Assembly: GCA_947628685.1 (NCBI GenBank) | Contig: CANRAT010000039.1 | Location: 1-14,593 of the forward strand | Direction: 5' to 3' | DNA: 14,593 bases | Origin: an uncultured Bacilli bacterium | GTDB lineage: Bacteria; Bacillota_I; Bacilli_A; RF39; UBA660 | Part shown: positions 6,852 to 13,723 of the stretch, one piece after another | Position numbering within the stretch: the first letter of the stretch is position 1 | Layout of the letters: the number at the start of each line of letters is the position of its first letter | The notes under the pieces: model-generated | The model's input: only the letters and a program-made list of their open reading frames with translations | Database searches by the model: none | What the model was told of the DNA's origin: nothing | Position numbers and translations under genes: made by a program

Positions 6852-6867
6852 GATAGGATGTGATAAT

Positions 6868-8460
6868 ATGATAGATATAAATTTAAGTAAAGTAAGTAAG
6901 TCTTACGGATTTGATAAAGTTTTAAATAATATAGATTTAACTATAAATAATAAAGATAAAGTTGCAATAATTGGACCAAATGGATGTGGTAAAAGTACAA
7001 TTTTAAAACTTATTGTAGGTGATGAAAACGTAAGTAGTGGAGATATTTCAATTAGAAAAAATATAAGTATTGGGTATTTAAGTCAAGTACCAACAAATGA
7101 AGATATAACAGTAAAAGATTATATCTATGATACATTTAAAAATATATTAAAGTTAAAAGAAAAGTTAGAAAATTTAGAAAATAGTTTAAGTAGTAATATA
7201 AAAGTTATTAATAAATATACAAAACTTCAAGAAGAATTTATTAATCTAGGTGGATATGAGTATGAAACTAAAATAGATAAAATACTTTCTTTATTTGAAA
7301 TAACAGATGAAATGTTAAAAAGAAATTTTAATACATTATCAGGTGGAGAAAAAACAATTTGTTCTTTAATTAAATTACTTTTAATAGAACCTGATGTACT
7401 TTTATTAGATGAACCTACTAATCACTTGGATATAAAAAGAATAGAGTGGTTAGAAAGTTACTTAAAAAATTATAATGGAACTGTAGTTTTAATATCTCAC
7501 GATAGATACTTTCTAGATAAAGTCGTAAACAAAATATTTTTATTAACTAAAAGAGGAATTGAAACATATTTTGGTAATTATACATATTTTATAAAAGAAA
7601 ATGAAAATAGAATTATGTTAGAATTTAAAAAATATAAAGATCAGCAAAAAATAATAGAGGCTATGAAAAAATCTATTAAGAGATTAGAAGAATATGGACA
7701 CCTTTGTGGACCAAGTGGTGGAGAAATGTTTTTTAGAAGAGCAGCTAGTATTAAAAAAAGATTAGAACGTTTAGAAAAATTAGATAAACCAGAAGAAAAG
7801 AAAAAGATTGATATAGATTTTAACGATAATTCTAGAACAGGTAAAGATGTATTAAAAATAGATAATTTAAATTTAAACGTTGATGATAAAGTTTTATTTG
7901 AGAGTGCTAACCTAGATTTATATTATAAAGAAAAAGTTTGTTTAGTTGGAGATAATGGTACAGGTAAATCAACACTAATAAAAGAAATATTAAAAGGGAA
8001 TCCTAGTATCAAACTTGGAAGTAATATAATATTAGGATTTATCCCACAAGAGATAACTTTTGAAGATGATAATTTAAGTGTACTTGAAGAAGCAAGAAAA
8101 TACTTTATAGGAATAGAAGAGCACTTAAGATCCGCACTTTTTAAATTCTTATTTGTTGGTGAAAATATCTATAAAAAAATTAAATACTTATCAGGTGGAG
8201 AAAAGGTGAGATTAAAACTATTTTGTTTAACTCAAAATAAATATAACTTTTTAATACTTGATGAGCCAACTAATCATATAGATATTGATACACGTGAAAT
8301 ACTTGAAAATGCTTTAATTAATTTTAATGGAACTATACTTTTTGTATCACATGATAGATATTTTATAAATAAGATAGCTACTAATATAGTAGAATTAAAA
8401 AATAAAAAATTAAATAAATATATTGGAGGATATGATGAATACAAAAATAAGTATAAATGA
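6868..8460 (+). CDS. ABC-F ATPase, likely antibiotic-resistance ribosomal protection protein
   Basis: 530 residues; two ATP-binding cassettes and no membrane segments, so a soluble translation factor rather than a transporter. Cassette 1: Walker A GPNGCGKST (36-44), signature LSGGE (157-161), Walker B DEPTNHLD (181-188). The interdomain linker (about 245-310), which reaches into the ribosome in resistance ABC-Fs, ends FFRRAASIKKRLERLEK. Cassette 2: GDNGTGKST (361-369), LSGGE (441-445), DEPTNHID (465-472). Family members bind the ribosomal E site and dislodge drugs from the peptidyl transferase centre or exit tunnel. The ATG at 6868 has AGGATGTGAT upstream; the frame is open back to a GTG at 6799, but that crosses the terminator and is rejected. 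The leader attenuator strongly favours a resistance role over a housekeeping one. The spectrum (lincosamide, pleuromutilin, streptogramin A or other) cannot be read by eye. Confidence 0.92.
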   Translation: MIDINLSKVSKSYGFDKVLNNIDLTINNKDKVAIIGPNGCGKSTILKLIVGDENVSSGDISIRKNISIGYLSQVPTNEDITVKDYIYDTFKNILKLKEKLENLENSLSSNIKVINKYTKLQEEFINLGGYEYETKIDKILSLFEITDEMLKRNFNTLSGGEKTICSLIKLLLIEPDVLLLDEPTNHLDIKRIEWLESYLKNYNGTVVLISHDRYFLDKVVNKIFLLTKRGIETYFGNYTYFIKENENRIMLEFKKYKDQQKIIEAMKKSIKRLEEYGHLCGPSGGEMFFRRAASIKKRLERLEKLDKPEEKKKIDIDFNDNSRTGKDVLKIDNLNLNVDDKVLFESANLDLYYKEKVCLVGDNGTGKSTLIKEILKGNPSIKLGSNIILGFIPQEITFEDDNLSVLEEARKYFIGIEEHLRSALFKFLFVGENIYKKIKYLSGGEKVRLKLFCLTQNKYNFLILDEPTNHIDIDTREILENALINFNGTILFVSHDRYFINKIATNIVELKNKKLNKYIGGYDEYKNKYK

Positions 8461-8569
8461 TTCTTATGTAAATTTAAGTAAGGGTATATTTAGACCTGTT
8501 AGTGAATTTTATAGTGTACCTAAAGGTATAAAAAAATTTAACCTTTATATAAATAGTTTGACAAATTAA
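8435..8569 (+). CDS. Possible small protein overlapping the end of the ABC-F gene
   Basis: A 44-codon frame (45 from the ATG at 8432) starts within the last codons of the ABC-F gene behind GGAGGA (8425-8430). It ends in TAA on the -35 box of the next promoter. Middle residues read SKGIFRPVSEFYSVPKGIKK. No motif or membrane segment is recognised. For this AT-rich DNA an open frame of this length with a strong upstream GGAGGA is uncommon, but GGAGGA also encodes the Gly-Gly common near ABC-F C-termini, and spacing to the ATG is short (4 bases). It may be real or chance. Confidence 0.35.
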   Translation: MNTKISINDSYVNLSKGIFRPVSEFYSVPKGIKKFNLYINSLTN

Positions 8570-8586
8570 TATTAAAGTGTTATTAT
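8558..8586 (+). promoter_or_regulatory. Strong promoter of the methyltransferase leader
   Basis: TTGACA (8558-8563), exactly 17 bp, then TATTAT (8581-8586) with the extended TG at 8578-8579. The transcript would start near 8593, giving about 174 bases of leader before the gene. Confidence 0.85.
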
Positions 8587-8592
8587 GTAGTT

Positions 8593-8744
8593 GTAGTAAT
8601 TCAATTCGTCCATTCGCGTATTACTACCAGTAAGCACTCGCTTAAAGGAATAATGATAGACCTTAAGAATCTTATCATGAATGGCAAAATTAACCATGGT
8701 ATAAAAGTGGTAATTTTGCTATGGTTGGTAAGATTCTTTTTATT
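8593..8744 (+). promoter_or_regulatory. Structured leader with attenuator-like terminator before the methyltransferase
   Basis: Hairpin A: GTAGTAAT (8593-8600) with ATTACTAC (8620-8627), 8 bp and a 19-base loop, beginning at the predicted transcript start. Hairpin B: TAAGC (8631-8635) with GCTTA (8640-8644). Then comes a long imperfect terminator hairpin (8665-8738). CTTAAAGG (8641-8648) could instead pair with CCTTAAG (8661-8667), with one bulge, which would touch the base of the terminator stem and break hairpin B, a possible antiterminator. An ATG at 8653 with AAAGGA just before it opens a frame through the hairpin and in phase with the gene. I recognise no known riboswitch class here. A ligand-binding riboswitch or a translation-dependent attenuator are both possible. 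Confidence 0.6.
8665..8744 (+). terminator. Long attenuator hairpin before the methyltransferase gene
   Basis: AAGAATCTTA (8665-8674) pairs perfectly with TAAGATTCTT (8729-8738). Above it, GCAAAATTA (8684-8692) pairs with TAATTTTGC (8711-8719), continuing with CC/GG past a bulged A. An internal loop separates the two helices. The T-rich stretch 8737-8744 follows. It sits after the promoter and before the ribosome binding site, so it acts as an attenuator of the gene at 8767. Confidence 0.75.
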
Positions 8745-8766
8745 GCCACAAGGAGGAGTTGATAAT

Positions 8767-9504
8767 ATGAAAGATTTAGAATATGAATTTTATGATAATG
8801 AGAAAAAATGGGACTTTGATGAATTTGAAATAAAGGAAGAACACTTAACAAATTGGGACATGTATGAAATATTAAAGAAAAATTCTAACAAAGAATCTAA
8901 AATACTTGATCTAGGAACAGGTGGAGGAGAAAAAGTTATAAAGTATTTCCCTGAAGTTAAAGAAATCCTTGCAACTGATTATTCAAAAGGTATGATTGAA
9001 ACTGCAAAGAAAAATTTAGAAATATCTAAAAGAAAAAATATTGAATTTAGATTAATGAATAATCTTGATATGGATACTAAAGATGAATACTTTGATATAG
9101 TAGTTGCAAGACATACAGTGACTGATCCAAAACAAATCTACAAAACTTTAAAAAAAGGTGGCCTTTTAATAATAAGAGGAGTAGACAAATTAGATTGTTG
9201 GGATTTAAAAAGACTTTTTGGATATGGGCAAGGATATAATGACATTAAGCCAGAAAGTCAAGTTGATTACGAATCCGTACTTGATGCAAACTTTAAAGAT
9301 GTTGAATTAGTTCCCATTTACACTAGGGAATATTTTAAAGATAAAGAAACTTTTATAAACTTTTTAAAAAGAGTTCCAATACTTGAATACTCTAATATCA
9401 AAGATTTTGATTTAGAAAAAATTGATGAGTATGTAAAAAACAATACTAAAAACAAACAAATAATATTAAGAAGACAGTATTATGGTATAACTGCAAGAAA
9501 ATAA
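8767..9504 (+). CDS. Class I SAM-dependent methyltransferase
   Basis: 245 residues. The SAM-binding motif I is ILDLGTGGGEK (46-56), followed by an acidic end of beta-2 (ATDYSKGM, Asp71) and motif IV-like FDIVVARHTV (109-118). Then comes the KTLKKGGLLIIRG strand common in Methyltransf_11-type enzymes. These methylate small molecules or nucleobases; the substrate cannot be read from the sequence. The start at 8767 follows AAGGAGGAG (8750-8758). The frame is open 38 codons further up to 8653 but that part crosses the terminator hairpin. The gene has its own promoter and attenuator and its own terminator. Its place between a probable resistance ABC-F and the modifying-enzyme operon suggests a role in drug or toxin response, by inference only. 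Confidence 0.88.
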   Translation: MKDLEYEFYDNEKKWDFDEFEIKEEHLTNWDMYEILKKNSNKESKILDLGTGGGEKVIKYFPEVKEILATDYSKGMIETAKKNLEISKRKNIEFRLMNNLDMDTKDEYFDIVVARHTVTDPKQIYKTLKKGGLLIIRGVDKLDCWDLKRLFGYGQGYNDIKPESQVDYESVLDANFKDVELVPIYTREYFKDKETFINFLKRVPILEYSNIKDFDLEKIDEYVKNNTKNKQIILRRQYYGITARK

Positions 9505-9523
9505 AATTCAAAAGAATCTTACT

Positions 9524-9555
9524 AAAAGGAAAATCATTTAAGTTTTCCTTTTTTT
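9524..9555 (+). terminator. Terminator after the methyltransferase
   Basis: AAAAGGAAAA (9524-9533) pairs perfectly with TTTTCCTTTT (9543-9552) over 10 bp, with a 9-base loop and T to 9555. Confidence 0.85.
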
Positions 9556-9556
9556 G

Positions 9557-9597
9557 TGGAAAAAAATATATATTTATGATATAGTTTAGGTGGTGAT
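9557..9597 (+). promoter_or_regulatory. Promoter and ribosome binding site of the eight-gene operon
   Basis: Extended -10 TGATATAGT (9577-9585), with a weak -35 TGGAAA (9557-9562) at 17 bp. AGGTGGTGAT (9588-9597) is the ribosome binding site for the ATG at 9601. I find no other promoter or terminator up to the right edge, so this may drive the whole set. Confidence 0.6.
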
Positions 9598-9600
9598 AAT

Positions 9601-10785
9601 ATGCAAGTTAATTATTTATTAAGTGGTATAGACAAATATAACGAATTTTATGAGACTCAAAAAATATACTTAAAAAAAGATATAAAGCAAAATTCAGTAA
9701 TAACTTTTATTGCATCAACATTTAGTGAAACAGAAAAAAACAAGGCATATTATACTAAATTTATAGACTATTTTAAAAATATTGATATAACTTTTAAAGA
9801 AACATATTTAATAGATAATAATGTTTCTAAGGATATAGCAAAAAACTATATTGATAAATCAGATATAATATTTATAATGGGTGGAGATACATTAAGAGAA
9901 ATAAAGGATATAAAAAAGTATGATTTAATTTCTAATTTAGTAAAAAGAGATGGAATTACTATAGGTATTAGTGCAGGTAGTATAAATATGGCTAAAAATG
10001 TTGCATTAGCTAAAGATATAGATGATAATGTGTATAAGCACACTTTTTATAAAGGAATAGGATTAGTAGATTTAAATATAGAGCCACATTTTGATTTTAA
10101 CAATTTAAATCATAATAAAGATATAATTGAAATATCTAGTAATAATAAAATCATTTGCTTACCAAATGAATCATTTATAAGAATAGAAAATAATGATGTT
10201 GAAATAATTGGAGACTACTATATCTTTGATTCTAGTGGTATAACTCTTAACGATATAAAACTTTTTATATTAAATGGTACAAATGAAAATTATAAATTAC
10301 TTGAAAAATGGTGTAGTCAAGAAGAGATTTATAAACATTTTGAACAAAGAATTTTAAGTTATGATGAAATTGTAGATAAATATAGTAAAAGGTGCAATAT
10401 AAATTCAAATGTACCTGTTTATATGATCTATTACAAAAGTGAACCTATAGGAATTATACAATATAAAAAAATTGATACTGAAACTAGTAAATTATATAAA
10501 GTAAGTAGTTTGGATAGTTATGATATAGATATATTTATTGGTAATCTTCAGATGCACTCCAAAAAAATAGGTGAGAAAGTAATTAAATTATTTACTAATT
10601 ATCTTATAAATATAAAGGGTGCTAAAACTTTAACTCTTGTACCACTCATAGATAATTTAAAAGCAATTAATTGTTATAAAAAATGTGGATATAAAATAAA
10701 AGGACAAATAGAAATGCCAAATACGATTGGTGAGGTAAAAAAATATTTAGTAATGGAGGTAGTTTATGAAAGAAATAATTCATAA
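9601..10785 (+). CDS. Fusion: peptidase S51-like domain plus AAC(6')-like GNAT acetyltransferase
   Basis: 394 residues in two domains. Residues 1 to about 210 resemble the S51 peptidase/class I glutamine-amidotransferase-like fold (PepE, cyanophycinase relatives). They show FIMGGDTLRE (91-100), the nucleophile elbow GISAGS (Ser124) and a candidate catalytic His in EPHFDF (His163). Residues about 218-390 resemble aminoglycoside 6'-N-acetyltransferase-type GNATs: LLEKWCSQEEIYKHFEQR, then EPIGIIQYKK, then the acetyl-CoA region FIGNLQMHSKKIGEKVIKL, and NLKAINCYKKCGYKI near the end. AAC(6') enzymes share the W-x-x-D/Q-E-x-V start, the FIGxxxxxxKGIG-like loop and the AIxxYxKxGF ending. The acetyl-CoA loop reads KKIGEK rather than KGIGTR, so activity is not certain. 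It overlaps the next gene by 20 bases. Domain calls are by eye; the pairing in one chain is unusual. Confidence 0.8.
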   Translation: MQVNYLLSGIDKYNEFYETQKIYLKKDIKQNSVITFIASTFSETEKNKAYYTKFIDYFKNIDITFKETYLIDNNVSKDIAKNYIDKSDIIFIMGGDTLREIKDIKKYDLISNLVKRDGITIGISAGSINMAKNVALAKDIDDNVYKHTFYKGIGLVDLNIEPHFDFNNLNHNKDIIEISSNNKIICLPNESFIRIENNDVEIIGDYYIFDSSGITLNDIKLFILNGTNENYKLLEKWCSQEEIYKHFEQRILSYDEIVDKYSKRCNINSNVPVYMIYYKSEPIGIIQYKKIDTETSKLYKVSSLDSYDIDIFIGNLQMHSKKIGEKVIKLFTNYLINIKGAKTLTLVPLIDNLKAINCYKKCGYKIKGQIEMPNTIGEVKKYLVMEVVYERNNS

Positions 10786-11281
10786 TGAATCTAATTTAAA
10801 AGAAAGTGAAATTAATAATTTTGTTTATAGAGCTAAAGCTTTAATAGAAAATTCAAATGGTGAAATATTACTTGGATATGGTAATTCTAACTATCAGTTT
10901 CCAGGTGGTCATTTAGAGGATAATGAATCTCTTGATGAATGTCTTGTAAGAGAAGTAAAAGAAGAAACAGGAATAACTATCCCACTTAAAAAAAGAACAC
11001 CTTTTATTTCAATCACTTATTATAATAAAGATTATCCTAAAGTAGGTTTAAATTCTAAATTTGTGGCTAATTATTATAGTATAAAAACTGATGATTTACC
11101 TGATTTATCAAAGATTAATTTAACTGAAAATGAAAAAGAAGGTATGTTTACTTTAAAATATATAAATAAAAAAAATATAATAAATGAGTTAGAAGAAAGT
11201 TTAAAAATTTGTACTAGGGAAAATGTAGTTAAAGATACTATAAAAGTAGTAGAAGAATATTTAAGGAGTGATGATAAGTGA
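10766..11281 (+). CDS. Nudix hydrolase
   Basis: 171 residues. A complete Nudix box Gx5Ex7REUxEExGU spans 48-70: GHLEDNE, then REVKEETGI with Arg62-Glu63 and Glu66-Glu67. Family members cleave nucleoside diphosphates linked to another group, releasing a monophosphate; substrate is not predictable here. The start at ATG 10766 has GGAGG (10755-10759) and lies 20 bases inside the previous gene. Its TGA stop shares three bases with the GTG start of the next gene, so the three genes are translationally coupled. Confidence 0.92.
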   Translation: MKEIIHNESNLKESEINNFVYRAKALIENSNGEILLGYGNSNYQFPGGHLEDNESLDECLVREVKEETGITIPLKKRTPFISITYYNKDYPKVGLNSKFVANYYSIKTDDLPDLSKINLTENEKEGMFTLKYINKKNIINELEESLKICTRENVVKDTIKVVEEYLRSDDK

Positions 11282-12054
11282 TAAGATATAGTGATGAAGA
11301 AGGATTTATAAAGCCAATAGGAATTAAATTTAGAGAGGGACAAGATAAGAATATAAGATTACCTAAAGTTGCAGTTTTAGTATTTTCAAGACATTTATAT
11401 TATGATGTGATAGAAAAGTTTCCATGTAAAGAGGTTGGATATATTTCAAGTTCAAATTATGAAAGAAATATATATATATTAAAATATAAAAATACGGAAA
11501 TTACATTTACAATGGCAGGAGTAAGTGGACCTTATATAAGTACAGATATAGAAGATTTAAATAAACAAGGAGTAGAAAAATTTATAATATTTGGAAACTG
11601 TGGAGTACTTGATTCTAGTATTGAAGACTGTTCTATAATAATTCCTACTAAAGCATTCCGTGATGAAGGAACGAGTTACCACTATCTAGAAGAAAGTGAT
11701 GATATAGAGGTTAATCCAAAATATATAGATGAATTTATAGAATTATTAAAAGAGTATAATTTTGATTATAGATTAGGTTATACTTGGACAACAGATGCTT
11801 TTTATAGAGAAACAAAAGAAAAAATAGATTATTTTAAAAGTAAAGGTGCGATTACTGTTGAAATGGAAGGATCAGTAATAGCAAGTGTATGTAAAAGAAA
11901 AAATCTAGATTATTTTACATTTTACTATGCAGGAGATAACTTAGATAGTACAGAGTGGGAAGAAAGAAGTTTATCCGGATTATCTAACATAGATAAGAAA
12001 AAAGAAGTTATGATACTTGCTTTAGATTTTGCACTAAAATTAATTAAGGAGTAG
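11278..12054 (+). CDS. Nucleoside phosphorylase-fold enzyme (PNP/UDP family)
   Basis: 258 residues. PNP_UDP_1-type signatures: GNCGVL (106-111), the phosphate/ribose region AFRDEGTSYHY (126-136), and VEMEGSV (194-200), the Met-Glu pair that binds ribose. The candidate acid is Asp220 in YAGDNLD. These enzymes split nucleosides into base and ribose-1-phosphate or hydrolyse N-glycosidic bonds. The base is uncertain; RDEGTSYHY is close to uridine-phosphorylase-like relatives. The start is GTG 11278, overlapping the Nudix stop as GTGA, with AAGGAG (11263-11268) nine bases upstream; no usable ATG fits. It ends with a Lys-Glu-stop whose codons hold the next gene's ribosome binding site. Confidence 0.9.
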   Translation: MIRYSDEEGFIKPIGIKFREGQDKNIRLPKVAVLVFSRHLYYDVIEKFPCKEVGYISSSNYERNIYILKYKNTEITFTMAGVSGPYISTDIEDLNKQGVEKFIIFGNCGVLDSSIEDCSIIIPTKAFRDEGTSYHYLEESDDIEVNPKYIDEFIELLKEYNFDYRLGYTWTTDAFYRETKEKIDYFKSKGAITVEMEGSVIASVCKRKNLDYFTFYYAGDNLDSTEWEERSLSGLSNIDKKKEVMILALDFALKLIKE

Positions 12055-12056
12055 TT

Positions 12057-12686
12057 ATGGAGTATGAAGTTAGATTTTACTTTTCCAAAGATAGTCTAAA
12101 AGATTTAATTTCTAAACTAAAAAATATAAAAGAATTAACTATGAATGATAGGTGCTACGAAAAAACTATTCAATATGACCATCCTTGTAAAAATAATAGT
12201 TTTTATTCTAAAGAAATAGATGGTAGATTTAGATTTAGAATTACTAAAAGTGATAAGATATCTAAATGTAAAATAAGTTGGAAAAAAAGATTAAGTGATA
12301 CTACAAAGTCGGATATAAATAAAGAAGAAGAAATAGAAGTTAATGTTGATTATAATGATTACAATAATTTAATTTCAATTTTAGAAAATATTTTAAAAAT
12401 GAAAAGAATTGAAAGTTATGAAAGATATAGAACAACTTTTACAAACAGTGATGTTGAAATATCAATTGATGAATATCCTTTTGGTATTGCACTAGAAATA
12501 GAAAGTAAAAGTGAGAAAAATAACCCTGATATAATTAAATATTTTGTGGATATTTTAAATTTAAATATAAAAGATGCATATAGGTTATCTTTTGATGATA
12601 AATATTCTTCCCTTTGTAAAGAACAAAATATAAAGTATTACAAAGATATTACATTTGATAAACCTATGCCAGATGTAAAGGAGTAG
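12057..12686 (+). CDS. CYTH-domain protein
   Basis: 209 residues resembling the CYTH triphosphate tunnel family (class IV adenylate cyclase, thiamine triphosphatase, tripolyphosphatase). The N-terminal signature is EYEVRF, an ExExR form of the usual ExExK. The charged tunnel strands are then visible: RFRFRITK, CKISWKKR, EEEIEVNV, YERYRTTF, VEISIDEYP and ALEIES. They act on triphosphate-containing substrates with divalent metal. The exact reaction is open: cyclase, phosphatase or nucleotide binding. The ATG at 12057 has AAGGAG (12046-12051); the gap to the previous stop is 2 bases. The C-terminus (about 165-209) looks like a helical tail. Confidence 0.82.
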   Translation: MEYEVRFYFSKDSLKDLISKLKNIKELTMNDRCYEKTIQYDHPCKNNSFYSKEIDGRFRFRITKSDKISKCKISWKKRLSDTTKSDINKEEEIEVNVDYNDYNNLISILENILKMKRIESYERYRTTFTNSDVEISIDEYPFGIALEIESKSEKNNPDIIKYFVDILNLNIKDAYRLSFDDKYSSLCKEQNIKYYKDITFDKPMPDVKE

Positions 12687-12688
12687 TT

Positions 12689-13171
12689 ATGGAAATAATT
12701 GAATATGATAAAATTTATGATGAAGCAATAAAAGATTTATTAGTAGAATTACAAGAATATTTAGTTGAAATAGATTATTTTAAATTATTAAAAATGTGTC
12801 CTGAATATAGAGAAGGCGTATTTAAACTTGATATGGATGATGTTGAAAAAAATGACGGCAAAATATATTTAGCAAAACAAGATAATAAAATAATTGGACT
12901 TGTAATAGGTACTGTAAATGAAAGAGATGAAGAGGATAGATTAACTAATATTTGTGATAAAACAGGAAGTATTATTGAACTTGTCATATCAAAAGATATA
13001 AGAGGCAGTGGAATAGGAACTATGTTAACTGAAAAAATAGAAAAGTATTTAAAAAGCATTGGATGTGTAAGAGTAACAATTGAAGTATATGGTCCAAATA
13101 AAAATGCCTTAAATTTTTATAATAAAAATGGTTATGAAATAGTTGAATACTATGTTACTAAAAGGCTTTAA
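12689..13171 (+). CDS. GNAT-family N-acetyltransferase
   Basis: 160 residues, the normal length of a single GNAT domain. The acetyl-CoA pyrophosphate loop is RGSGIG (105-110) after strand IIELVISKDI, followed by TEKIEKYLKSIGC and the C-terminal NKNALNFYNKNGYEIVEYY, a typical GNAT ending with the catalytic-region Tyr. The substrate is unknown; amino group of a small molecule or protein. ATG 12689 has AAGGAG at 12678-12683 and a 2-base gap to the CYTH gene. Confidence 0.92.
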   Translation: MEIIEYDKIYDEAIKDLLVELQEYLVEIDYFKLLKMCPEYREGVFKLDMDDVEKNDGKIYLAKQDNKIIGLVIGTVNERDEEDRLTNICDKTGSIIELVISKDIRGSGIGTMLTEKIEKYLKSIGCVRVTIEVYGPNKNALNFYNKNGYEIVEYYVTKRL

Positions 13172-13194
13172 GTTAAAATAAAAAAGGAGTAAAG

Positions 13195-13707
13195 ATGAAA
13201 AATTTAATAATATTAGGTGGAAATTCTACAAAGAATATAAAATGGGTTGATTTATTTGAAGAAACATTTAGTAGTGATTTTAATGTAATAAAAATTTGTT
13301 ATGAACATTGGAATAACGGAGATGAAATGAATTTTGATTTTGAACTCGAAAATTTTGAAAATAAAGTTAAAGGCTTAGAAGACTATTATATCATTTCTAA
13401 ATCTATAGGATCAGTACTCACTTTAAACGCACTTAAAAATAAATCTATTAATCCAAAAAAAGTTGTAATATTAGGATTTCCTTTAATGTTTTATAAAGAA
13501 TATAATATTGATTTTAATGAATTAGTTGATAAATCAAATATAGCTGACATGATTGTTATTGAACAAACAGATGATCCTATTGGCAGTTTTAAAGATGTAA
13601 AAAATGCTTTAAATGGTAAATTAAACGTTATAGAAATACCAGGAGATAATCATGCTTATAGCGATATAAAGTTAATTAAACCAATAATAGATAAATTTTT
13701 TAAATAA
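13195..13707 (+). CDS. Small alpha/beta-hydrolase-like protein
   Basis: 170 residues. It starts with a hydrophobic strand and LGGNS (7-11). The nucleophile elbow is SKSIG (68-72, Ser70), an S-x-S-x-G variant of GxSxG. Candidate Asp126/127 lies in EQTDDPIG and His153 in PGDNHAYSD, in the order Ser-Asp-His expected of the fold. The chain is short, lacks a cap domain and has no signal peptide, so it is cytoplasmic. Substrate unknown; an esterase, deacylase or thioesterase-like role is possible. AAAAGGAG lies just upstream and the gap to the GNAT gene is 23 bases, the widest within the operon. Confidence 0.75.
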   Translation: MKNLIILGGNSTKNIKWVDLFEETFSSDFNVIKICYEHWNNGDEMNFDFELENFENKVKGLEDYYIISKSIGSVLTLNALKNKSINPKKVVILGFPLMFYKEYNIDFNELVDKSNIADMIVIEQTDDPIGSFKDVKNALNGKLNVIEIPGDNHAYSDIKLIKPIIDKFFK

Positions 13708-13723
13708 ATTGGAGGTGTTACTT

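Noticed and set aside
6799..6867. Upstream start adding 23 residues to the ABC-F protein
   Set aside because: It would cross the attenuator terminator and has no ribosome binding site; ABC-F proteins normally begin a few residues before the first strand, as the ATG at 6868 gives.
8521..8547. Terminator after the ABC-F gene
   Set aside because: TAAAGGT/ACCTTTA forms a 7-bp hairpin with a 13-base loop, but no T tract follows.
13709..13723. TTG start adding five residues to the Ham1-like protein
   Set aside because: The TTG is part of the ribosome binding site region TTGGAGGTG; ATG 13724 gives the expected family N-terminus.
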